Shown piece after piece: positions 32,093-37,887 of a DNA stretch of 37,887 nucleotides. The notes beneath the pieces were generated by a model. It worked only from the letters and a program-made list of their open reading frames with translations. It had not been told where the DNA came from and did not search any database. The translations under genes were made by a program, and so were the position numbers. This DNA is from an uncultured Senegalimassilia sp. (GTDB taxonomy: Bacteria > Actinomycetota > Coriobacteriia > Coriobacteriales > Eggerthellaceae): positions 1 to 37,887 of the forward strand of contig CAKUJT010000011.1 of assembly GCA_934661765.1 (NCBI GenBank), given 5' to 3'. Each line of letters begins with the position of its first letter. Position 1 is the stretch's first letter.

Positions 32093-32389
32093 GGGGTCTC
32101 CTTCTAAGAACAAGTACCTACCACGTTCGCACGTGCGATTCCAAAGTGTAACGCAAGTTAACGTGCTGGAAACGGGGAATCCACGGCGGTGTTGCGAAAG
32201 ACGCGAACCGTCAACATCCCGTTATATTGCAAGCCCCGTTTCCGCAACAGCTGGGGCGGATGCCTCAGCTGGCAGCCGAGATGAAGGGGTCATCCGCCGG
32301 CGTTGGCGGACGGGGCGGCTACCGTCCGGGGCCATGCGTGCTTTCCCGATGGAACTCCCGGCAGACGCCCGGCGCGGCCTGTGGGCCCC
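32093..32389. other. Intergenic region between DUF47 gene and TRIC-type channel gene
   Basis: 297 bases. It holds the DUF47 promoter side and the 3' end of the channel gene. A 10-bp inverted repeat GGAAACGGGG (32168-32177) and CCCCGTTTCC (32234-32243) encloses an AT-rich TTATATTGC. A short TCCGCC/GGCGGA hairpin (32293-32310) may end the channel transcript, without a T run. No gene seen. Confidence 0.4.
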
Positions 32390-33331
32390 TTACGTCTCGC
32401 TCTCGGGACGCGGGGGCTGGTCGTCGCTTTCCGGATAGCAGCGATTCTCGCCGTCGGTGCTGGTAACACCGTTGCCCAAGGCGCTATCCGACGATGAGCC
32501 GTCGGATGCGATAGGGGCCATGCTGCCGGTAGCGCTTGGGGAGGCGATGGGCGGCATGCTGCCGGTGACGCCCTTGGCGGTAACCGGTGGGATGGGGCCG
32601 GTAAGGCCGGTGGTCTGAGCCTGGAAGCCGGTGGGGCGGCGGCGGGCGCGCACGCGGTTGGCCATGCGCTTGACCGGCTGGGCGACGGCCTGCGTGACCA
32701 CGTCGGAGTAGTCGCGCGCCGGGCGGGTTCGCCAGCCGAACGCCAGCGAGGCGTAGCGGATGCCCATGACCAGCGCGACGCACGTGATGGCAGCATACTG
32801 GTCGAGCAGGTGGTTCTGCTTCATGACGGCGAAGGCGAGCGCGCCGATGAGCGCCGCGCTCACGTACACCGTGCCCGCTTGGAACGCCTCGGGTTCCCGG
32901 TTCATGCAGATGTCGCGCACGATGCCGCCGCCGTTGGCGGTGATGGTGCCCAGGATGACGGCGGGTACCAGGTCAAGGCCGGCGGAGAGCGCCTTGCCCG
33001 TGCCGATGATGGCCCACAGCGCCACCGACAGGTTGTCCAGGAAGTCCATGAACGGATCGAAGTACGTCATGAGCTTGCCGAAGTAGAACGCCACGATGCC
33101 GGCCACGATGCAGGCAAGGATCAGGTTCGGTTTCTGGAAGGCGTAGATGCCGTAATCCTGCAGCAGGATGTCGCGCGTGATGCCGCCGGCAAGGCCGACC
33201 ACGATGGCGATGCAGCACACGCCGAAGATGTCGTATTTCGCCCGTACCGCGCTGAGTGCTCCGAAGATGGCGCCCGCAATGGTTGCGGCGAGCTCGAGCC
33301 AATAGGGGATAGCCAGGGCTACTTCCAGCAT
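32390..33331 (-). CDS. TRIC-type (UPF0126) membrane channel with C-terminal extension
   Basis: 313 aa. The first 205 residues form the usual seven-helix protein made of two three-helix repeats, each with its glycine-rich kink: GLAGGITRD (46-54) and ANGGGIVRDI (132-141). Prokaryotic TRIC proteins are trimeric cation channels; this family has also been annotated as glycine transporters. About 105 extra residues follow: a basic stretch (VRARRRPTG), then imperfect repeats TGPIPPV, TGSMPPIAS, TGSMAPIAS and an acidic Ser/Pro end. The tail is probably cytosolic and disordered. The ATG has AAAGGG six bases upstream, and TATATAAC about 25 bases upstream may be its -10. No partner genes. Confidence 0.87.
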   Translation of the reverse strand: MLEVALAIPYWLELAATIAGAIFGALSAVRAKYDIFGVCCIAIVVGLAGGITRDILLQDYGIYAFQKPNLILACIVAGIVAFYFGKLMTYFDPFMDFLDNLSVALWAIIGTGKALSAGLDLVPAVILGTITANGGGIVRDICMNREPEAFQAGTVYVSAALIGALAFAVMKQNHLLDQYAAITCVALVMGIRYASLAFGWRTRPARDYSDVVTQAVAQPVKRMANRVRARRRPTGFQAQTTGLTGPIPPVTAKGVTGSMPPIASPSATGSMAPIASDGSSSDSALGNGVTSTDGENRCYPESDDQPPRPESET

Positions 33332-33510
33332 GAATACCCTTTCATATGGGAATCGTTATATAGGATGGGGTTGCCGCCCGCATCGCTGCGGGCGGTCTGA
33401 TGTTCGGACGTTCGGACGTTCAGGTTGCGCTGCGGGCGGGCCGGCGACGTGCGAGCCGCCGGGTGCGCGGACCGTGCCGCGGGTGGGTGCCTGCGTGCAG
33501 ATCGCAACCG

Positions 33511-34467
33511 CTACTCTACCGCCAGCACCTGGGCTTGCGTGGGGCGGCCGGAGAAGTCCAGCTCGCCGGTCAGCTCGCGCGTCCGTTCGGCGGTGAAGCC
33601 CGGCTGGTCGAACGCGGCGATCAGGTTCTTCGCCTTGTACTGCGCCTGATCGTAGAGGTCCCAGAAGCCGGTGGTGCGGACGTCGCCGGTGAAGGGGTTG
33701 GTCCAGGCGTCGTGCTCGTGGTTGTCGAACACGCTTTCGGCGGCGGCCACCGGGCGATGGCTCATGGACTGGTAGAACGAATGCGGGCGCGCCAGGCGCT
33801 CGATGCGGCCGATGAGGTCGCGCTTGATGCCGGTGGGCGACCAGAACAGGCGCTGCACCAGGCGGAATCCATGCACCGACAGGCGGAACAGGTTGTGCGG
33901 GATCACTTCGCCGTACACGTTCAGGGCCAGGTAGGCGTACATCTTCGACACGGCGCCGAGCACCGCCTCGCTTGCGTGCAGGATCTCGCGCGAGGGGTTG
34001 AACGCGGCCACGGTGTCGCCGCGCTTGGCGAACAGCACCATCTCGTCCAGCTCGCTTTCGATGACGCCGTGCACCTCGCTGCCGTCATCGCGCGTCAGCC
34101 CCGGCTCGCCCGCGTCGCACAGCGCGTGCTCGTGGCAGTACACCAGCGGGTGGACGGTGGAATCGAGCGCGTAGTGGCAGAGGAACCCCAGCGCGTAGGC
34201 GCGTCCGAGCGGCTTCTCCTCGGGGTCCAGGACGCCGAGGGAGTCCTTCAGCGCCGCCAGCAGTTCGGCGGGCTTTTGGCTGTGCATGGTGTTGCCCAGC
34301 TTGTGGTACGCCGTGGCGCGGAAGTCGGCCACCGCATAGAACAGCGGGTCGGGGCCCTGGTTTCCCAGCAGGAACGCGTCGGCTTCGTCGCGCGATCCGC
34401 CGATGGTCTGGAACAGCGCGTCGTACACGTCGCGTCCGAAGAAATCATGGGTGATGATTGCTGGCAT
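33511..34467 (-). CDS. Zinc-dependent phospholipase C-like protein
   Basis: 318 aa. The helical fold of the zinc-dependent phospholipase C/S1-P1-like family is shown by an N-terminal THDFFG (His7), GNQGPDPLFY (35-44), His62, then CHYALDSTVHPLVY (97-110, with His98, Asp102, His106) and HGVIESELDEM (133-143, with His133, Glu137). These supply most expected metal ligands. No signal peptide is present, so it should act in the cytosol, unlike the secreted toxins; the substrate is unknown. Start: ATG at 34467 with a moderate GGGGA site. It is transcribed away from the divergent MFS gene from a promoter with TATAAT at 34520-34515. Confidence 0.88.
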   Translation of the reverse strand: MPAIITHDFFGRDVYDALFQTIGGSRDEADAFLLGNQGPDPLFYAVADFRATAYHKLGNTMHSQKPAELLAALKDSLGVLDPEEKPLGRAYALGFLCHYALDSTVHPLVYCHEHALCDAGEPGLTRDDGSEVHGVIESELDEMVLFAKRGDTVAAFNPSREILHASEAVLGAVSKMYAYLALNVYGEVIPHNLFRLSVHGFRLVQRLFWSPTGIKRDLIGRIERLARPHSFYQSMSHRPVAAAESVFDNHEHDAWTNPFTGDVRTTGFWDLYDQAQYKAKNLIAAFDQPGFTAERTRELTGELDFSGRPTQAQVLAVE

Positions 34468-34514
34468 TCCGTATCCCCGTTTCTCGTGTGGCTGACATTC
34501 ATTTTACGTGGACG

Positions 34515-34520
34515 ATTATA
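34515..34520 (-). promoter_or_regulatory. -10 box of the phospholipase-like gene
   Basis: Perfect TATAAT on the minus strand, 47 bases before the ATG at 34467. The expected -35 position falls on the far side of the divergent gene's -10, so the two promoters overlap. Confidence 0.5.
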
Positions 34521-34529
34521 GCCATCATA

Positions 34530-34535
34530 TACAAT
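34530..34535 (+). promoter_or_regulatory. Candidate -10 box of the MFS transporter gene
   Basis: TACAAT (five of six matches) with TGGACG at 34509-34514 as a weak -35 at a short 15-base spacing. It gives a leader of about 115 bases before the ATG at 34659. Confidence 0.4.
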
Positions 34536-34658
34536 GGTTTGCGCGCCGCTCGGCGGCGTTCAACGTACATGCACGATTCGGTGTTCGGAACCGCACGGGC
34601 CTGCGCGTCGGCGGGTTCCCGCGGGCGGCGCGGGCTTTGCCGATAGCAAGGAGCAGCC

Positions 34659-35897
34659 ATGGGATTGGGCCTTCGCAGCCTGTCGAAACGCGAGCGCAGC
34701 TGGGTTTTGTACGACGTGGGAAACTCCGCGTACGTCATGCTTGCGGCAACGCTCATCCCCATCTATTTCTCGGCAATCGCCGAGCCTGGGTCGTCCGCCG
34801 TGGTGGCCTGGGGTTATGCAGCCACGGTGGCCTCGCTGGCGCTTGCGCTGCTCATGCCGTTTCTGGGCAGCCTGGCCGATCTGAAGGGCAACAAGAAGAA
34901 GTTCCTTGCGGGCACCATCGGCACGGGCGCGGTGTCGCTCGCGGTCATGGGCGTGCCCGACAACGCCATGGTGTTCCTGGTGATATACGTGTTCTCGTCG
35001 GTCATGCTCAACGCGTCGCTCGTGTTCTACGATGCGTTTTTGGTCGACGCCACCGAGCAGGATCGCTACGACGAGGTCTCGTCGCAGGGCTACGCGTGGG
35101 GCTATATCGGCTCGTGCATCCCGTTCATCGTGTGCCTGGTCATCGTGCTGTTCGGCAGCAGCTTCGGCATCGGGCAGCTTGACGGCATCCGCATTTCGTT
35201 CGTCATCACCGCGGCGTGGTGGCTGGTGTTTTCCGTGCCGGTGCTGCGCGACGTGCACCAGACGCACTTCAAGGCGCGCGAGGAGCACTTGTTCCGCCAT
35301 ACGCTCAAGGGCCTGGCGGGCACGTGCAAGAAGATCGCCCGCGACAAGCGCCTGCTCATGTACATGCTGGCGTTCTTCTTCTACATCGACGGCGTGCACA
35401 CCATCATCACCATGTCCACCAGCTACGGCACCGACCTGGGCATCGACTCCACGCAGCTAGTGCTCGCGCTTCTGGTGACGCAGTTCGTGGCGTTCCCGTC
35501 GGCTATCGCCTACGGACGCCTGGCCGGGCGCTTCGGCACCAAGCGCATGCTGCTGATCGCGGTGTTCGCATACTTCTGCATCACGCTGTTCGCCGCGTTC
35601 TTCCTGCGCTCCGCCGCCGAGTTCTGGGTGCTGGCCGTGTGCGTGGGCCTGTTCCAAGGCGGCATCCAGGCGCTGTCGCGCAGCGAGTTCGGCAAGCTCA
35701 TCCCGAAGGAGAACGCCAACGAGTACTACGGCTTCTTCGACATCTTCGGCAAATACGCCACCATCATGGGCACGTTGCTCGTAAGCGTGTTCACCCAGCT
35801 CACGGGCTCAAGCAGCTACGGCGTCCTCAGCGTGGCCGTGCTGTTCATCATAGGCTTCATCCTGCTCTGGAAGATGCCCGAGGAGGCCGCCCGCTAG
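34659..35897 (+). CDS. MFS transporter, UMF1 (Atg22-like) family
   Basis: 412 aa, about 12 membrane helices. Family signatures are clear: WVLYDVGNSAYV (15-26), FLGSLADLKGNKKK after helix 2, FYDAFLVDAT, and the C-terminal QALSRSEFGKLIP and NEYYGFFDIFGKYATIMG blocks. These mark the 'unknown major facilitator' family related to fungal vacuolar effluxer Atg22; bacterial substrates are unknown. The start has AAGGAG seven bases upstream. It is a single-gene unit divergent from the phospholipase-like gene. Confidence 0.92.
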   Translation: MGLGLRSLSKRERSWVLYDVGNSAYVMLAATLIPIYFSAIAEPGSSAVVAWGYAATVASLALALLMPFLGSLADLKGNKKKFLAGTIGTGAVSLAVMGVPDNAMVFLVIYVFSSVMLNASLVFYDAFLVDATEQDRYDEVSSQGYAWGYIGSCIPFIVCLVIVLFGSSFGIGQLDGIRISFVITAAWWLVFSVPVLRDVHQTHFKAREEHLFRHTLKGLAGTCKKIARDKRLLMYMLAFFFYIDGVHTIITMSTSYGTDLGIDSTQLVLALLVTQFVAFPSAIAYGRLAGRFGTKRMLLIAVFAYFCITLFAAFFLRSAAEFWVLAVCVGLFQGGIQALSRSEFGKLIPKENANEYYGFFDIFGKYATIMGTLLVSVFTQLTGSSSYGVLSVAVLFIIGFILLWKMPEEAAR

Positions 35898-36209
35898 CGC
35901 GATGGGCGGGCGCAGGCGCGTGGGGCGAGGGCGTTGCCCCGTGCCCGCGGGCGCCTGCTGCTCGGTCGCCGCAGTTGCCGCTCGCTAGCCGTCCCCGCCC
36001 GCATCCGTCCTTTCGTCTGGGCGTTTTGCCGCCCGCATCGCTCTTTCCGCTCCTGCACGTGTTACTGTGACGGTTGCGGTTTTTTCCGCATATGTTGATT
36101 CGACTCCGGCCGCTCGTGCGCTTGCGCGGGCGGCCGCCGCGCTGTGGGGGGCGCGGAAGGGAAAGAGAATGCGCCGCAACGTGCGCATCCGGAAAGGGGA
36201 AAGGGCGGA
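35898..36209. other. Intergenic region between MFS and purine permease genes
   Basis: 312 bases without a gene. Near the left end GCAGGCGC (35912-35919) pairs with GCGCCTGC (35951-35958) around an inner GGGGC/GCCCC, a likely terminator for the MFS gene. Around 36070-36105 a palindromic TTGCGGTTTTTTCCGCA is followed by TATGTT, a possible operator and -10 for the permease. No purine riboswitch consensus was recognised. Confidence 0.45.
35912..35958 (+). terminator. Possible terminator of the MFS gene
   Basis: Eight-bp outer stem GCAGGCGC/GCGCCTGC with an inner GGGGC/GCCCC pairing, starting 15 bases after the stop codon. It has no T run, so evidence is moderate. Confidence 0.45.
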
Positions 36210-37541
36210 ATGGAAGCGGCTATCGAGCGTTTCTTCAAGGTAGGCGAGCGCGGCAGCTCGCTGGGCACGGAGGTGATGGCGGGTCTGACCACCTTCCTGA
36301 CCATGGCCTATATCGTGGCGGTCAACCCCGCCATGATGGAAGCGGCGGGCATCCCGTTCAACGCCGCGCTCACGGCGACGTGCTTTGGCGCCGCCGTCAT
36401 GACGGCGGCCATGGGCCTGATCGCCAACCGCCCCATCGCGCTGGCGTCGGGCATGGGCATCAACGCCATCGTGGCCTTCACGCTGTGCGGGTCGATGGGG
36501 CTCGACTGGCGCATCGCCATGGGCGTGGTGTTCTTGGAAGGCGTCATCATCCTGGTGCTCGTCATGCTGGGCTTGCGCGAGGCTGTCATGAACGCCATCC
36601 CCGTGGCGTTGCGCCAGGCCATCGGCATCGGCATCGGCCTGTTCGTGGCGTTCATCGGCCTGAAGGGCGGCGGCATCCTGGCGCCCGACTCCTCCACGCT
36701 CGTCACCATGGGCAGCCTGACCGAGCCCACCGCCGTGGTGTCCGTGGTGTCCATCGCGCTTGCCATCATATTGACGGTGCGCGGCACGAAAGGCGGCCTG
36801 CTCATCTCCATCGTGGTGGCCACCATCGTGGGCATCCCGCTCGGCGTCACGGCGCTGCCCACCGAGTTCGACTTCGTCCCCGACTTCAGCGCGCTGTGCG
36901 CCCCGTTCCAGCAGCTGCCCGACGGCAGCGGCCTGGCCATCGTGCAGGTGTTCGTGCAGCCCGTGCTGCTCATGTTCGTGTTCAGCCTGCTCATGAGCGA
37001 CTTCTTCGACACCATGGGCACGATGATGGCGGTGGGCCAGCAGGGTGATTTCGTCGACGAGGACGGCAACGTGGAGAACACGCGCGAGATCCTCATGGTC
37101 GACTCCGTGGGCGCCATCGTCGGCGGCTTCGTCGGCGCAAGCTCCATCACCTCGTTCGCCGAATCCACCTCGGGCGCGGCGGCCGGCGCGCGCACGGGCC
37201 TGTCCAACATCGTGATTGCCCTGGCGTTCTTCGTCTGCGCGTTCCTGGCACCCATCATCGGCATGGTGTCGAGCTCGGCCACCTGCGGCGCGCTGGTGGT
37301 CGTGGGCTACCTTATGATGAGCGACATCGGCAAGATCGACTGGGGAAGCCTTGAGGCCGCCATCCCCGCGTTCGTCACCATCATGGGCATCCCGTTCACC
37401 TATTCCATCACCAACGGCATCGGCTTCGGCTTCATCACCTACGTGGTGGTGAAGGTGACGCAGGGCCATTGGCGCGACGTCAAGCCGCTCATGTGGATCG
37501 TGTCCGTGGCGTTTCTGCTCACGTTCGTCGCGTTCTCGTAG
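36210..37541 (+). CDS. NCS2 purine permease (AzgA-like, guanine/hypoxanthine type)
   Basis: 443 aa. The start at 36210 has an AAGGG purine-rich site; a longer frame to 36144 reads through low-quality sequence. It is a polytopic nucleobase:cation symporter with AzgA-type signatures: TTFLTMAYIVAVNP (27-40), ASGMGINAIVAFT, the FFDTMGTMMAVGQQG block in the middle and FAESTSGAAAGARTGLSN in the second half. It should import guanine, hypoxanthine or adenine using a proton gradient. The gene stands alone; a palindrome with TATGTT about 110-140 bases upstream may be its control region. Confidence 0.92.
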   Translation: MEAAIERFFKVGERGSSLGTEVMAGLTTFLTMAYIVAVNPAMMEAAGIPFNAALTATCFGAAVMTAAMGLIANRPIALASGMGINAIVAFTLCGSMGLDWRIAMGVVFLEGVIILVLVMLGLREAVMNAIPVALRQAIGIGIGLFVAFIGLKGGGILAPDSSTLVTMGSLTEPTAVVSVVSIALAIILTVRGTKGGLLISIVVATIVGIPLGVTALPTEFDFVPDFSALCAPFQQLPDGSGLAIVQVFVQPVLLMFVFSLLMSDFFDTMGTMMAVGQQGDFVDEDGNVENTREILMVDSVGAIVGGFVGASSITSFAESTSGAAAGARTGLSNIVIALAFFVCAFLAPIIGMVSSSATCGALVVVGYLMMSDIGKIDWGSLEAAIPAFVTIMGIPFTYSITNGIGFGFITYVVVKVTQGHWRDVKPLMWIVSVAFLLTFVAFS

Positions 37542-37784
37542 CGGCTGCGCATTGCCCGGGCGGCACGGCTCGGGCTGCATGTGGCGAAAGAGGCGGCGAA
37601 GGGGGCGGCGGCGCCCTCCGGTGGGTCGCGCCTCGGCGGGTGCCTGCCGGCCGATCGCGCCCGGCCATCCGCCATGCGCCCGGGTCGCCGCGGGCCCAGC
37701 GGCCCGCGCCCGCTATCCTGCAAACCGATAATGCGCTGCCGTTCGGCCCGATATCGCCAGCTCGTCCATACGTTCGCTGTGAAA

Positions 37785-37831
37785 AAACAACCTCGCAACC
37801 ATCGTTTGACGCGGTGGTTACGAGGTTGTTT
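37785..37831. repeat. 20-bp-arm inverted repeat upstream of the right-edge gene
   Basis: Left arm 37785-37804 (AAACAACCTCGCAACCATCG) and right arm 37812-37831 pair over 20 positions with one G-T wobble and one mismatch. The 7-base loop is TTTGACG. The A run before the left arm gives a T run on the minus strand, so it could terminate leftward transcription. Its right end touches the TGCTATAGT promoter, so it could also be an operator or attenuator. Confidence 0.75.
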
Positions 37832-37839
37832 GCTATAGT
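37831..37839 (+). promoter_or_regulatory. Extended -10 promoter of the right-edge gene
   Basis: TGCTATAGT, an extended -10 (TGn plus TATAGT, five of six), 38 bases before the ATG at 37877. No -35 at normal spacing. Confidence 0.5.
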
Positions 37840-37876
37840 GGCAGACAATCGAAACCCCGTCCGAAAAAGGAAACGC

Positions 37877-37887
37877 ATGTCGCTAAT
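37877..37887 (+). CDS. Start of an unidentified gene (cut by window end)
   Basis: ATG TCG CTA begins after an AAAAAGGAAACGC ribosome site and a good extended -10. Only three full codons (Met-Ser-Leu) are present, so the product cannot be named. Confidence 0.5.

Larger units (their letters stand above)
37542..37876. other. Intergenic region at the right end
   Basis: 335 bases. Bases 37542-37780 are GC-rich with no gene or hairpin I would defend. Bases 37785-37831 form a long inverted repeat, followed at once by an extended -10 promoter and the start of a new gene at 37877. Confidence 0.5.

Noticed and set aside
33348..33362. Shared 15-mer GGGAATCGTTATATA at 5689-5703 and 33348-33362, as a possible common operator
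   Set aside because: A single 15-base match in a 38-kb window, counting both strands, is about what chance allows, and the orientation relative to the genes differs.
33400..34521. A 373-codon plus-strand frame opposite the phospholipase-like gene
   Set aside because: The minus-strand frame carries all zinc-ligand motifs; the plus frame is compositional shadow.
35898..36209. Purine riboswitch upstream of the permease
   Set aside because: No conserved purine-aptamer loop sequences were recognised in the leader.

Overview
The window is GC-rich, densely coded bacterial DNA with no mobile element, CRISPR array, rRNA or tRNA that I could see. The gene set suggests an anaerobic, gut-type actinobacterium of the Coriobacteriia (Eggerthellales-like). 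The clues are high-GC codon use, a phosphofructokinase with the PKTVDND signature, a single long Rel protein, a type IV pilus-like cluster in a monoderm, and a giant membrane-anchored repeat surface protein. The genus cannot be fixed from sequence reading alone.

Layout. 1-52 is the 3' tip of groEL. 204-4158 (minus) is a compact pilus-type operon read pilC, three small single-helix pilin-like or accessory genes, then pilT; no pilB or prepilin peptidase gene accompanies it. 4454-5407 (minus) is a transglutaminase-like lipoprotein. 5831-20506 (plus) is one gene of 4891 codons: signal peptide, Ala-rich linker, a few Ig-like/BIG2/InlB-type/MucBP-like modules, about 43 'YDG/YNG' beta repeats, a Pro/Thr stalk and a C-terminal membrane helix. 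A coupled two-helix membrane protein follows (20511-21062).

From 21.2 kb onward the genes look like housekeeping genes: a heavy-metal exporter with a Cys/His-rich loop, an HD-domain protein, a phosphofructokinase with a mixed ATP/PPi signature, and a recJ-relA-MBL hydrolase run. In this run RecJ is fused to a complete RecQ-like helicase and overlaps relA. Then come a PhoU-like DUF47 protein, a TRIC-type channel with a long extra tail, a zinc-dependent phospholipase C-like protein, a divergent UMF1-type MFS transporter, and an AzgA-like purine permease. A new gene begins at the right edge.

How they fit together. The first 21 kb is devoted to the cell surface: pilus-type machinery, an exported transglutaminase-fold lipoprotein, and an enormous adhesin-like protein with a partner. 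The rest is core metabolism, DNA repair, stringent response and transport. The items that most deserve a second look are the giant repeat protein (its two-phase repeat order and near-identical internal DNA blocks), the RecJ-RecQ fusion, the unconventional pilin-like set, and the mixed phosphofructokinase signature.
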